The notes under the pieces: generated by a model
The model's input: the letters and a program-made list of their open reading frames with translations, nothing else
What the model was told of the DNA's origin: nothing
The model's database searches: none
Shown here: in pieces, positions 40,745-49,857 of the stretch
Position numbering within the stretch: the stretch's first letter is position 1
How the letters are laid out: each line of letters opens with the position of its first letter
Source: Geothermobacter hydrogeniphilus
GTDB taxonomy: Bacteria; Desulfobacterota; Desulfuromonadia; Desulfuromonadales; Geothermobacteraceae
Assembly (NCBI RefSeq): GCF_002898515.1
Contig: NZ_PPFX01000020.1
Location: 1-64,000 of the forward strand
Direction: 5' to 3'
Length of the DNA stretch: 64,000 bases
Position numbers and translations under genes: made by a program

Positions 40745-41760
40745 CTCGAGAATCTGATCGCGAAGCCTGGGACAGCTATGTCCTGGCCCATCCCGAAGGG
40801 GTCGCCTATCACCGTTTCGCCTGGCAGGACGCGGTGCGGCGGGCCTACGGATTCCCCGCCCATTATCTGCTGGCAGAGGCGGAGGGGCAGGTGAGAGGGG
40901 TGTTGCCGCTGATCGCCTTCAAACAACCGTTCCGCAGTCCGCGCCTGGTTTCCCTGCCCTATTGTGATCTCGGGGGGGTGCTGGCCGATGGCCGTGAAAC
41001 CGCGTCCGCCCTGGTCGACGCGGCTCTGCGGATTGCGGAACAAATCGGCGCCGACGGGGTCGAGATCAGGATGACGGACGAGCAGGGGCGGATGGAGACG
41101 CCTGCCGCGAAGGTACGCATGGTTCTGGAGCTGCCCGACAGCGCGGAGCGGTTGCTCGCCGGTTTCAAGGCCAAGCTTCGCAGCCAGGTGAAAAAGCCCG
41201 CGCGAGACGGGTTGCGGGCCGAACTCGGCGGGGTCGGGCTGCTGGCCCCCTTTTACCGGGTTTTCGCTGAAAACATGAGGGCTCTCGGCTCGCCGGTTCA
41301 TAGCCGGGGCTGGCTGGACGCGGTCGTTGCCGGGTATGGCGCGCAGTGCCGGGTCGGCCTGGTGACCACCGCCGATGGAACGGTCGCGGCGGGCGGCATC
41401 ATGCTGCTGCATGGACGAACCGTATCGATTCCCTGGGCTTCGACCCTGCGCCGCTACAACAGCTTGAATCCCAATATGCTGCTTTACTGGACCTTCCTCG
41501 CCTACGCCGCGGACCATGGTTTCCGCTGTTTTGATTTCGGTCGTTCAACCCCGGACTCGGGCACGTTCAGGTTCAAGCGGCAGTGGGGGGCGCGCCCGGT
41601 GCCGATCGCCCGGGTGCATTACGGCGTTGACGGCAAGAGCGTCCGGCAGACGACGCCCGGCGGGACCGCGCGGGGGGTGGCCGGGGCGCTCTGGCAGAAA
41701 ATTCCGCGGCCGGTCTGTAATCGTCTTGGACCGGTGTTGAGACGCTGCATCAGCCTGTAG
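40729..41760 (+). CDS. FemAB-family XrtA-associated acyltransferase
   Basis: This 343-residue protein has the two-GNAT FemAB layout: the first half with YHRFAWQDAVRRAYGFPAHY and PLIAFKQPFRSPRLVSLPY, the second with YGAQCRVGLV, GGIMLLHG and LLYWTFLAYAADHGFRCFDFGRS. FemAB proteins transfer amino acids from tRNA in peptidoglycan synthesis; the XrtA-linked members probably modify the polymer or a lipid-linked sugar, but no substrate is known. I chose the ATG at 40729, which has GGAAGGGG upstream and overlaps the formyltransferase by 16 bp, rather than the start at 40699. Confidence 0.88.
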   Translation: MRIRVARESDREAWDSYVLAHPEGVAYHRFAWQDAVRRAYGFPAHYLLAEAEGQVRGVLPLIAFKQPFRSPRLVSLPYCDLGGVLADGRETASALVDAALRIAEQIGADGVEIRMTDEQGRMETPAAKVRMVLELPDSAERLLAGFKAKLRSQVKKPARDGLRAELGGVGLLAPFYRVFAENMRALGSPVHSRGWLDAVVAGYGAQCRVGLVTTADGTVAAGGIMLLHGRTVSIPWASTLRRYNSLNPNMLLYWTFLAYAADHGFRCFDFGRSTPDSGTFRFKRQWGARPVPIARVHYGVDGKSVRQTTPGGTARGVAGALWQKIPRPVCNRLGPVLRRCISL

Positions 41761-41766
41761 AGGGGC

Positions 41767-43038
41767 ATGGAGATGAGAATCGGACGCACTTTGCCACCGG
41801 CTGCCGCACCGCTGAGGTGGAAAAATATTGCCGCCGGCTTGAACGGCTGGCGTCGGGGTGCGGATGAAGTGCGGCGTTTCGAGAATGAAATCCGTTCCTT
41901 TTTCGATGTGCCTTGCTGTTTTCTTTTGTCCTCCGGCAAGGCGGCGCTGACCCTCATCCTGGAAGCGTTGAAGGCGTTGCACGCGGAGAGGGACGAGGTG
42001 TTGATTCCGGCTTTCTGCTGTTACTCGGTCCCTTCGGCCATCGTCCGGGCAGGACTCAAGGTCAGGTTCTGCGACCTTGATCCTGAAACCCTGGATTTTG
42101 ATTTTGCCTTGCTGGCGCCGAAGTTGAGCAACCCGCGACTGCTGGCGGTGGTTTCCGTCCATCAGTTCGGGGCTCCGGCCCGCGTCGCCGAACTGCTCAG
42201 TCTGGCGGCGGGAACGGGGGTCACCGTTATCGAAGATGCCGCCCAGGGTTTCGGCGGATACCGGCGGCAGCAGAAGCTCGGCACCCTGGCTCCGGTGGCC
42301 CTGTTCAGCCTGGGCCGCGGCAAGGCCCTGTCGACTGTTGAAGGAGGGGTCATTCTCACCCGCGACGCGTCTCTTGCCCGGGTGATCCGCCGTCGGGCGG
42401 CAACGCTTCCAGCCTATCGTGCGGGCGAACTGCTGCGGCTGCTTATCTACGCGGTGGCGCTGGTGTTCCTGTTGAAACCGTCCCGTTTCTGGCTGCCGCG
42501 TTCCCTGCCTTTCCTGAAGTTGGGTGAAACCCGTTTTGACCCGGATTTCAAGATCCGGAAGCTGTCCGCGTTTCAGGCCGGTCTCGTGCGCGGATGGCGG
42601 TCGCGCATTGCCCGGCTCCGCCGGGTCCGCGCGGTCAATTCCTGTCACTGGGCGGAGATCCTGGATGTTTCGGGAGGGCGTCATTTCGGTTCCATCCGGG
42701 TCGGTGACGTGCCCGATTTCCTCCGCTTTCCCTGGCAGATCGACGATCCCGACCAAAGGGTCGGGCTGCTGCGGCGCAGTTTTGAAAAGGGCCTGGGAAT
42801 CGTCGCAACCTACCCGGCTCCGGTCACCGGCATCCCGGAACTGGTGACGGAAAACCAGGGTGAAAGCTGTCCGGTGGCAGAACGGCTCTGCCGGACGTTG
42901 GTCACCCTGCCGGTTCACAACCTGATGACGCCGCGGGATCTGGCGAACATTGAGAACAACATTGAACGGGTGACCGAAGGAGGTCGTCGGAGGTGGAGTC
43001 CCGAGTGGGAAACAGAACCAGAACAGCTATCCTCCTGA
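41767..43038 (+). CDS. DegT/DnrJ/EryC1-family PLP aminotransferase
   Basis: This 423-residue protein follows the sugar aminotransferase fold: LLSSGKAALTLIL near the phosphate-binding loop, DEVLIPAFCCYSVPSAIV, VIEDAAQGFGG and the PLP-binding Lys186 in SLGRGKALSTVEGG. These enzymes convert keto sugars to amino sugars on nucleotides, though some act as dehydratases when the Lys is changed; here it is present. The Cys-rich FCCYS region and hydrophobic insertion near 220-240 (LLIYAVALVFLL) are unusual. It probably makes the amino sugar for the formyltransferase encoded upstream. The last 46 bp overlap the XrtA gene. Confidence 0.85.
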   Translation: MEMRIGRTLPPAAAPLRWKNIAAGLNGWRRGADEVRRFENEIRSFFDVPCCFLLSSGKAALTLILEALKALHAERDEVLIPAFCCYSVPSAIVRAGLKVRFCDLDPETLDFDFALLAPKLSNPRLLAVVSVHQFGAPARVAELLSLAAGTGVTVIEDAAQGFGGYRRQQKLGTLAPVALFSLGRGKALSTVEGGVILTRDASLARVIRRRAATLPAYRAGELLRLLIYAVALVFLLKPSRFWLPRSLPFLKLGETRFDPDFKIRKLSAFQAGLVRGWRSRIARLRRVRAVNSCHWAEILDVSGGRHFGSIRVGDVPDFLRFPWQIDDPDQRVGLLRRSFEKGLGIVATYPAPVTGIPELVTENQGESCPVAERLCRTLVTLPVHNLMTPRDLANIENNIERVTEGGRRRWSPEWETEPEQLSS

Positions 43039-43856
43039 TCCTTTTGGCGGCGGTGTTCTACCCGGTTTATCCGGAGTTGTTCTCCGCCTGGATCCATCAG
43101 GCCGACAGTTCTCACGGGCTGCTGGTGCCGTTGGTGTCGCTGTACTTTGTCTGGACCTGTCGTGAGCGTCTGCGGCAGGCTGAGGCCTCCAGTTCGCCTT
43201 CAGGGCTGGTGCTGCTGTCGGCGAGCCTGATCGTCTATCTGCTGGCCCTGGTGGGGGATATCGCGGTTGTCGCCCGGGCGATGATCGTCTTCTCCCTGGC
43301 GGGACTGGTGCTCTACCTGTACGGCGGAAAGATTTTCCGGATTCTCGCCTTTCCCCTGTTTTTTCTGCTGTTCATGGTGCCGGTTCCGGTTTCGGTCATC
43401 GGGCTGGTCGCCCTGCCGCTGCAGACGCTGGCGACGATGATCTCCTCGTCCCTGATCCAGTTGTGTTCAATCCCGGTTTTGCGGGAAGGGAACATGCTCT
43501 ATTTCGTCCAGACCCAGCTGGAGGTGGCGGAGGCCTGCAGCGGCATCCGCTCAATCGTCGCGCTGATCATGCTGGGCTCCATTTTCGTCTACTTTTCGAA
43601 ATTGGGGCTGACCCGAAAGATCATTCTTCTCTGTTCGGCGGTTCCTGTCGCCCTGGCCGCCAACATTCTGCGCATCAGCGGGACCGGCGTTCTCGCGCAT
43701 TTTTATGGCGACCAGGTGGCGCGGGGATTCCTGCACGAGTTTTCCGGCCTGGCGGTGTTTATTTTCGGGCTGTTGGTGCTGGGGATGGAAAATGTTCTGC
43801 TCGGTAGGGGGCTCAGGTTCTGGCGGCCGAGGTTCATGGACGGTGGGGAAACATGA
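42993..43856 (+). CDS. xrtA: Exosortase A (XrtA/EpsH)
   Basis: This 287-residue membrane protein has about eight helices and the exosortase triad: Cys182 in VAEACSGIRS, Arg227 in NILRIS and His248 in GFLHEFSG. Exosortases are transpeptidase-like enzymes that cut PEP-CTERM proteins at the membrane and probably attach them to a surface molecule. EpsI follows as a separate gene, as is usual for the XrtA class. The GTG at 42993 has AGGAGG upstream and overlaps the aminotransferase gene. All catalytic residues are present. No PEP-CTERM substrate was found in this window, so targets must be encoded elsewhere. Confidence 0.93.
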   Translation: MESRVGNRTRTAILLILLAAVFYPVYPELFSAWIHQADSSHGLLVPLVSLYFVWTCRERLRQAEASSSPSGLVLLSASLIVYLLALVGDIAVVARAMIVFSLAGLVLYLYGGKIFRILAFPLFFLLFMVPVPVSVIGLVALPLQTLATMISSSLIQLCSIPVLREGNMLYFVQTQLEVAEACSGIRSIVALIMLGSIFVYFSKLGLTRKIILLCSAVPVALAANILRISGTGVLAHFYGDQVARGFLHEFSGLAVFIFGLLVLGMENVLLGRGLRFWRPRFMDGGET

Positions 43857-44515
43857 ACAACAGAACGTTTACCGTCGCGGCGGCGGTGCTGCTGCTGGCC
43901 CTGGGGGGAGCCTTTCTCTCCACCACGCGGGGCAGCCCGGTGGTGACTCGCACCAACCTTGAACGGCTGCCGATGGAGATTGACGGTTACCGGGCGGTGG
44001 AAGATCGTTTTCCGCAGGTGGTCTACGACGAGTTGAACGCTGACAAGCATGTCTACCGCCACTACAGCGATGCGGCAGGCCACCTGGTGACCCTCTACAT
44101 CGGTTATTACGGCACCGCCAAGGGAGGACGCACCGGGCACAATCCCTATGCCTGCCTGCCGGGGGTGGGCTGGGCCATTCTCGACACCGGAAAAGAATCA
44201 CTGGAACAGCCGGGCGAGGATGTCAGCGGTCCGCGGCGGGTGCGGGTGAATTACATCCTGGCCGGCAAGGATGGGCGTTATGAAACGGTGCTGCACTGGT
44301 ACCAGACCGACCGGGACAAGGTTCTGGCAACCGGTTTCGAACAGAACATCCAGCGGTTTCTGGGCCGGGTGCTGCGTAACCGCAATGACGGCGCTTTTGT
44401 GCGAGTTACTTCCTCCTGCGACGAAGCCGGTATCGCCGAGGCGCGGAAGCTGACCCGGAGATTCGCCGAAAAAATACTGGCGCTGCTCCCCGCTTACTGG
44501 CCGGAAGAAGGCTGA
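43853..44515 (+). CDS. epsI: EpsI, exosortase A-associated protein
   Basis: This 220-residue protein has an N-terminal signal anchor (FTVAAAVLLLALGGAFLS) and the EpsI domain: LERLPMEIDGYRAVED, YIGYYGTAKGG, HNPYACLPGVGW, and TVLHWYQTDRDKVLATGFEQ. EpsI always comes with XrtA, either fused or, as here, in the next gene (ATGA overlap). Its mechanism is unknown; it acts on the outer side of the inner membrane and is needed for polymer production in Methylobacillus. The conserved HxPxxCxPGxGW-like motif is intact. Confidence 0.92.
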   Translation: MNNRTFTVAAAVLLLALGGAFLSTTRGSPVVTRTNLERLPMEIDGYRAVEDRFPQVVYDELNADKHVYRHYSDAAGHLVTLYIGYYGTAKGGRTGHNPYACLPGVGWAILDTGKESLEQPGEDVSGPRRVRVNYILAGKDGRYETVLHWYQTDRDKVLATGFEQNIQRFLGRVLRNRNDGAFVRVTSSCDEAGIAEARKLTRRFAEKILALLPAYWPEEG

Positions 44516-45669
44516 TGACAAAGACACTTGATCTGCAGATCGTCTCTGACCGTGAAGAGTTGGATTCTCTCGGCCGCGAATGGAACGCCTGCCTGGCCGC
44601 GAGCGTCGGTGAGGTTCTTCACCTGCGGCACGAGTGGTTTCTCGCCGGCGTGGACTGTTTCAATGCCGACAGCGAACTGCATGTCATGCTGGTGCGGGAC
44701 GGGGAGGGGGGCGTCACGGCGGTTGCGCCGCTGCTCATCGCCCGGAGACGCTATCGCTGGGTGCCGGTGAGAGTTCTCGGGTTCGCTGACAACGGCCAGA
44801 CGCCGTTCAACGATTTCATTCTGCGCAAGGGGGCCGAACGTGAATCCCTGGCCGTGCTGCTGGCCGCTATCGCCGCCTTCAGTCACTGGGACCTGGTCGA
44901 CCTGCGGAAAATACGCAAGGGCGGTCCGCTGGACAACGCCGTGACCGCGGGCGACATTCTGTCCGGTTTCCGGCGTGGCAGCAAAGAGAATATTGACAGC
45001 CCCTACGTCACCATCGACGGCGACTGGGAACGGTTTCTGGCCAACCGTTCCACCCGCTTCCGGAAAAATCTGCGCAACAAGTTCAACCGGGTTCGCCAGG
45101 TGGGCGATGTCTGCGTGCGGCACTGCCCGATCGACAGCGGCGACCACGATCTGCTCGACGAAATGTTCCGGGTTTCGGGACGCAGCTGGAAAAGGGAGGC
45201 CGGGACCGATCTGCTCAGCAACCCCGCGAGTCAGCAGTTTTATCGCCGTATCTGTCATTCTTTCGGCCCCGAAGACAGGGTGATGCTCTGGGTGCTGTTC
45301 AAGGGGGTGCAGGTGGTGGCGTTTGAATTTCATCTGCAGGACAACGGTGTCTGCTATCCGATTCGCGCCGATTACGATGCTTCGTTCGGGGACCTGTCGC
45401 CCGGCTCCGTCCTTGAATATCACATTCTGAAAAGTCTTTTCGAGGAGGGTGAGGTCCGGGAGTACAACTCCTGCGGCCACCATTATTCCTACCTGCTCAA
45501 CTGGTCCAGGTCCACCAGGGAGCATGAGAATGCCGAAGTGTTCAGCCGGGCTCTGAAGATGCAGTTTCTCTACATCCTCGAATACCGGATTCTTCCGTTC
45601 CTCAGAAAACTGCGTGTGAACCGAGCCGTTCGGTCGGTCAAAAGGTGGATCAGTTATGCGGGTGCGTAA
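44515..45669 (+). CDS. GNAT-fold acyltransferase (Acetyltransf_6/BcsL-like)
   Basis: This 384-residue protein has the two-domain CelD/BcsL-like GNAT layout: RSTRFRKNLRNKFNRV, then SGRSWKREAGTDLLS and FHLQDNGVCYPIRADYD with PGSVLEYHILKSLF, and NWSRSTREHENAEV at the C-terminal end. Members transfer acyl groups to polysaccharide or lipid-linked sugars, but specificity is not known. It differs clearly from the FemAB-type protein encoded at 40729, so the locus has two separate acyl modification steps. TGATG overlap with epsI and 14-bp overlap with the radical SAM gene show tight coupling. Confidence 0.82.
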   Translation: MTKTLDLQIVSDREELDSLGREWNACLAASVGEVLHLRHEWFLAGVDCFNADSELHVMLVRDGEGGVTAVAPLLIARRRYRWVPVRVLGFADNGQTPFNDFILRKGAERESLAVLLAAIAAFSHWDLVDLRKIRKGGPLDNAVTAGDILSGFRRGSKENIDSPYVTIDGDWERFLANRSTRFRKNLRNKFNRVRQVGDVCVRHCPIDSGDHDLLDEMFRVSGRSWKREAGTDLLSNPASQQFYRRICHSFGPEDRVMLWVLFKGVQVVAFEFHLQDNGVCYPIRADYDASFGDLSPGSVLEYHILKSLFEEGEVREYNSCGHHYSYLLNWSRSTREHENAEVFSRALKMQFLYILEYRILPFLRKLRVNRAVRSVKRWISYAGA

Positions 45670-46819
45670 ATTCATCAACGGCATCAGGGTGGTCGGCGGA
45701 GATTGCCGCGCGATCGTCAGTCGGGAGATCGGTTTCTACCGGGTTCGGCCGAAGATCGCCACCCTGTTTCTGACCTACCGCTGCGACTCGCGCTGTAAGA
45801 CCTGCAGCCGCTGGCAGCTGCCTCAGGAACAGCTGGCGGAGCGGGAACTCGATTACGACGGCTGGAAGATCATCATCGACAAGTTGGCGGCGGCCGGTAT
45901 CCGGGTGGTCGAGGTCTTCGGCGGCAATGTCCTGCTGAGAAAAGAGCTGCTGCTGCAGGTGCTGGCCGGACTGCATGAGAAAGGGATGGCGGTTCATCTG
46001 CCGACCAACCAGATCGGCCTCGATGACGAGCTGGCCGAGGCGATGGTCAGGTATGTTGACACCGTCTATGTCTCAACCGACGGCCTGCCCGAACAGCAGA
46101 ATGAGATCCGCGGACTGGAAGACGCGTCGCGGAACGTCGTGCAGGCGGTCACCCGTCTCACCCGGGCGCGTGAAAGACAGGGCTCCTGCGCGCGCCCGGT
46201 GCGACTGGTCTGCAATTGCACCGTTTCCAGGTTCAATGCCGACTTCCTCGAAGAGCTGGCGGATTACGCGCTGCTGATGGGCTTTGACGAGATCCACTAT
46301 GAATACGCCGGGGAATTCCTGCCCGAGGATGTCGCGCGGACCCGCCTCGACGGGGTGGTTCCCGATCCGCACTACATTCGGCGCGAACGGACCATTCTGG
46401 TCGACCCGGAGGCCGCGGCCGGGATCAAGGCCGCGATCCGGACCATCAAGAAGAAATTCAGGGACCGGCCGCTGCGCGTGGCGACCATCAATATCGACAC
46501 CCGCTCCGAAGAGAGCCTCTCCAGCGGGCGGATTCCGCACCGGAAATGCTACGTGATGCGCAACGAGGTGACCGTCGACCCGGCGGGGCAGATCGTTCTC
46601 TGCCCCTTCATCACCAATGTTGAGTTGGGGGACCTTGTCACGGACGCGTTTGACACCATCTGGGACAATGCCCGCCACCGTCGACTGCGCGATCAGCACG
46701 ACCGGGGGGGAATGCCGATGTGCGCGACCTGTATTCTCGGCGTGGAACGCAATCCCGGCATCAAGCAATCCCTGAAACGGGTTTATTTCACGCGCATTGA
46801 ACCGGTGCTGAACAGGTGA
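45656..46819 (+). CDS. Radical SAM protein with SPASM-like C-terminus
   Basis: This 387-residue protein binds a [4Fe-4S]-SAM cluster through Cys43, Cys47 and Cys50 in YRCDSRCKTC. The barrel follows, with GGNVLLRKELL and YVSTDGLP. A C-terminal cysteine set (RKCYV, VLCPFITN, MCATCILG) suggests a SPASM/twitch auxiliary cluster. Reaction and substrate are unknown; in polysaccharide loci such enzymes may epimerise or oxidise sugars. The ATG has AAGGTGG upstream. DUF362 follows after 8 bp; the pair, both iron-sulfur or redox-linked families, sits as a unit between the GNAT gene and the ABC exporter. Confidence 0.85.
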   Translation: MRVRKFINGIRVVGGDCRAIVSREIGFYRVRPKIATLFLTYRCDSRCKTCSRWQLPQEQLAERELDYDGWKIIIDKLAAAGIRVVEVFGGNVLLRKELLLQVLAGLHEKGMAVHLPTNQIGLDDELAEAMVRYVDTVYVSTDGLPEQQNEIRGLEDASRNVVQAVTRLTRARERQGSCARPVRLVCNCTVSRFNADFLEELADYALLMGFDEIHYEYAGEFLPEDVARTRLDGVVPDPHYIRRERTILVDPEAAAGIKAAIRTIKKKFRDRPLRVATINIDTRSEESLSSGRIPHRKCYVMRNEVTVDPAGQIVLCPFITNVELGDLVTDAFDTIWDNARHRRLRDQHDRGGMPMCATCILGVERNPGIKQSLKRVYFTRIEPVLNR

Positions 46820-46827
46820 CCTGACCG

Positions 46828-48003
46828 ATGATGAAACGACGACTCTTCCTTCGTTCCCTGCTGACGGCCTGCCTGGCGCTGGCCATGCCCTGGCGCTGGT
46901 CCGCCCGGGCCGGGTTGACGCGGGGGGATAAGGTCGTGAAAGCCGGGGTGCAAGCGGTGAGCCGGGTGCTGCGGGTCCATGATCCGGCGGCGTGTCGTTG
47001 GGGCTTCGGCCCCGGTGACTACACCACCGGCATCGATTCGGCCGCGGTCAGGCGGATGCTGGCGGCGGGACTGGTCGCCCTGACCGGCGCAGCGGATGTC
47101 GGGTCTGCCTGGCGGGCGCTCATCCCCTGGCGTCAGGGTGAGCGGATCGTGATCAAGCCGAACCTGGGCAATATTCACGTCGGCTACGGAGAGGTGATCA
47201 TGACCTCGCCGCACCTGCTGACGGCTCTGGTCGCGAGCCTGCTGGAGGCCGGTTTTCCGGCCGAGTCGATCACCGTCTTTGATCTGACGGCGCCGGAAAA
47301 TGACGTGATGCGGCAATGGTTCGGGCCCTTCGGTGTCCGCACCGTTTTCATGAAACGGTCGTCAAACCTGTTTGACAAGCTCTCCGCCAGGGTGTTCCCG
47401 GGACCCGCCGCGGCCGACAGCGGGGCGCCGGTCAGAATGCGGAACCCGGTTCGCGACAAGGACGGCGCGGAGGTGGAATGCTTCATGCCCGAAATTCTCA
47501 CCGAGGCTGACCACCTGATCAACGTGCCGGTGTTGAAGGGACACCAGTACCTGCTGCAGTCGAGCGCGTTGAAGAACCATTTCGGCACCGTGCGCTTCAG
47601 CAACCGCAACGTCTACCCGGTGGTGCTGCATGGTGAGTATCTCGAATCGCATATCGTCGACCTCAACGACAACCCGCACATCCGCGACAAGACCCGGCTG
47701 TGCGTGGTCGACGCCCTGCTCGGGGCCGCCTGTTTCACCCGCGGCGATAATGATCGCCGTCCGTCTCCCTGGACATCCCCGGGGCTCGACAGAGTGCCGG
47801 GCAGCCTCTTTTTCTCCCGCGACCCGGTCGCCCTGGAATCGGTGGTCGGCGACCTGGTGGCGGCGGAACAGCGGGCGAACGGATTTGAGCCGTTTCCCCA
47901 TCGTTACCTGCATGAAGCCGCGCAAAGGGGGCTGGGGGTGCATGAGCATCGGGACGGAAAGGGTGGCTATACCCGGATAGATTTTGCAGAGGTGATGATC
48001 TGA
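46828..48003 (+). CDS. DUF362 protein with Tat signal
   Basis: This 391-residue protein begins with a twin-arginine signal (KRRLFLRSLLTACLALAMPW), so it is probably exported folded. The body matches DUF362: WRQGERIVIKPNLGNIHVG, ITVFDLTAPENDV, ADHLINVPVLKGHQ, and the C-terminal block RVPGSLFFSRDPVALESVVGDL. DUF362 proteins are often fused or next to iron-sulfur proteins, and their activity is unknown. No cysteine cluster is seen here. A Tat-exported DUF362 next to a radical SAM gene in a polysaccharide locus is not something I can link to a known pathway. Confidence 0.8.
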   Translation: MMKRRLFLRSLLTACLALAMPWRWSARAGLTRGDKVVKAGVQAVSRVLRVHDPAACRWGFGPGDYTTGIDSAAVRRMLAAGLVALTGAADVGSAWRALIPWRQGERIVIKPNLGNIHVGYGEVIMTSPHLLTALVASLLEAGFPAESITVFDLTAPENDVMRQWFGPFGVRTVFMKRSSNLFDKLSARVFPGPAAADSGAPVRMRNPVRDKDGAEVECFMPEILTEADHLINVPVLKGHQYLLQSSALKNHFGTVRFSNRNVYPVVLHGEYLESHIVDLNDNPHIRDKTRLCVVDALLGAACFTRGDNDRRPSPWTSPGLDRVPGSLFFSRDPVALESVVGDLVAAEQRANGFEPFPHRYLHEAAQRGLGVHEHRDGKGGYTRIDFAEVMI

Positions 48004-48049
48004 CAGATGCCGCAGCCTGTACGCATCGCATTCAATGACAGGGGTCTTC

Positions 48050-49852
48050 ATGTTCGTCTTCGTAAAAAAAATATTCTCGCTCCTCGATCGGCAGGAACGA
48101 AGACAGTTCTTCTGGCTGATGTTCGCAATCGTCATTGTGGGGTTGATCGATGTTGCCGGGGTTGCTTCGATCATGCCGTTCATGGCGGTGGTCTCCAGCC
48201 CGGAGATCGTTGAAAACAATCATTATCTCTTCTGGTGCTACCAGGTCCTCGGGTTCTCTTCGGTCAACAGTTTCCTGGTGTTTCTCGGATTCCTGGTTTT
48301 CTTCGTCCTGCTGCTGAGCAATGCCGTCAAGGCCCTGGTCCTGTTTCTTGAACTGCGGTTCGTTCATTTCCGGTTGTACAGTCTCTCCCGACGTCTTCTC
48401 TACAGGTACCTGGCCCGTCCCTATACCTTTTTCCTCAATCAGAACACCTCGGTGCTGGGGAAGAACATCCTGCAGGAAGTGTCCAAATTTACCCATGAGG
48501 TCCTCAGGCCCTGCACCCAGATCCTGACCAGGATCGTTTCCATCCTGTTCGTTCTGGGGCTGCTGATCGTGGTTGATCCGCTGCTGGCGATGATGATCAT
48601 GTCCGTTCTCGGCGGCGCCTATGTCCTGCTCTACTGCCTGGTTCAGAAAAAACTGGCGCGGCTCGGCAAAGAGCGGTTCGAAGCCAACGCCATGCGCTTC
48701 AAGTCGGCCGGAGAAGCCTTCGGTGGTGTCAAGGAATTGAAGGTTCTCAAACGGCAGCGATATTTTTTCGATCAGTTTTCCGGTTATGCCTACCGGATAG
48801 AGAGAAATATGGCCATCAACGGCCTGGTTTCCAATCTCCCCAGCTACATCATGGAAGTCATGGCTTTCGGCGGTATCCTGATCATCGTGCTCTATTTTCT
48901 GGCGATCCGTCAGGGGGTCGGCAACACCCTGCCGATGATTTCCCTTTATGCCTTCGCCGGATATCGTCTGCTGCCGGCCCTGCAGGGGGTTTTTTCCGCC
49001 ATGAGTACCCTGCGGTTCAACGTTGCCATCCTCGATGCTCTTCATCGTGACCTTGCCGGCATGACGGATGGCGCTGTGTCCTGGCGGTCGGAAGAGGTCG
49101 ATGCCCTCCCGTTCCGGCAGTCGATCGCGTTTTCCGGCGTCACCTTCGGTTACCCCGGCAGCGGTACACCGGTAGTGCGCGATCTGAACCTGACCATCAT
49201 GAAAAACAGCAGTGTCGGGCTGGTCGGCGCGACCGGTGCCGGAAAAACCACCGTTGTCGATCTTCTGCTCGGTCTGCTGACCCCCGACAAGGGCGCTCTG
49301 CTCGTCGATGACGTCCCGCTGGATGCGGAACGTCTTTCACGCTGGCAGGGGATGGTCGGCTATGTCCCGCAGGTCATTTTTCTCAGCGATGATTCCCTGA
49401 TGAACAATATCGCCTTCGGGGTCCCGCCGGAAAAAATCGACAGAAATGCCGTCGAGAAAGCAGCCCGTATCGCCAATATTCATGAATTCGTTATGCAGTC
49501 TCTTCCGGAGGGCTACGAAACCCATGTCGGTGAGAAAGGGGTCCGTCTGAGCGGCGGCCAGCGGCAGCGTATCGGCATCGCCAGGGCTCTCTATCATGAT
49601 CCGGAGGTTCTGATCATGGATGAAGCCACGAGCGCCCTGGACGGGATCACCGAAGAGGCGATTATTCAGGCCATTCATGATCTCGCCGGGAAAAAGACCA
49701 TTGTCACCATCGCTCACCGTCTGACGACCCTGAAGGAGTGCGACGTCATCTATGTCATGGAGCAGGGACGGGTTGTCGAACAGGGGACTTACGACCAGCT
49801 CTCCGGTTCGTCCGTCAGGTTTCGGGCCATGGCGCGCACCGGTACAAGGTGA
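48050..49852 (+). CDS. ABC transporter, lipid-linked glycan flippase (PglK-like)
   Basis: This 600-residue half-transporter has six membrane helices (about 20-320) and an ATPase domain with Walker A GATGAGKTT, signature LSGGQRQRIGIARAL and Walker B LIMDEATSALD, followed by the H-loop in TIVTIAHRL. Fused membrane-ATPase layout and overall length resemble PglK, which flips lipid-linked oligosaccharides. With no Wzx gene in sight, it is the best candidate for the flippase of this locus. I chose the ATG at 48050 because AGGGG precedes it; the one at 48035 has no ribosome binding site. A glycosyltransferase gene follows after 5 bp. Confidence 0.88.
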   Translation: MFVFVKKIFSLLDRQERRQFFWLMFAIVIVGLIDVAGVASIMPFMAVVSSPEIVENNHYLFWCYQVLGFSSVNSFLVFLGFLVFFVLLLSNAVKALVLFLELRFVHFRLYSLSRRLLYRYLARPYTFFLNQNTSVLGKNILQEVSKFTHEVLRPCTQILTRIVSILFVLGLLIVVDPLLAMMIMSVLGGAYVLLYCLVQKKLARLGKERFEANAMRFKSAGEAFGGVKELKVLKRQRYFFDQFSGYAYRIERNMAINGLVSNLPSYIMEVMAFGGILIIVLYFLAIRQGVGNTLPMISLYAFAGYRLLPALQGVFSAMSTLRFNVAILDALHRDLAGMTDGAVSWRSEEVDALPFRQSIAFSGVTFGYPGSGTPVVRDLNLTIMKNSSVGLVGATGAGKTTVVDLLLGLLTPDKGALLVDDVPLDAERLSRWQGMVGYVPQVIFLSDDSLMNNIAFGVPPEKIDRNAVEKAARIANIHEFVMQSLPEGYETHVGEKGVRLSGGQRQRIGIARALYHDPEVLIMDEATSALDGITEEAIIQAIHDLAGKKTIVTIAHRLTTLKECDVIYVMEQGRVVEQGTYDQLSGSSVRFRAMARTGTR

Positions 49853-49857
49853 AAGAG

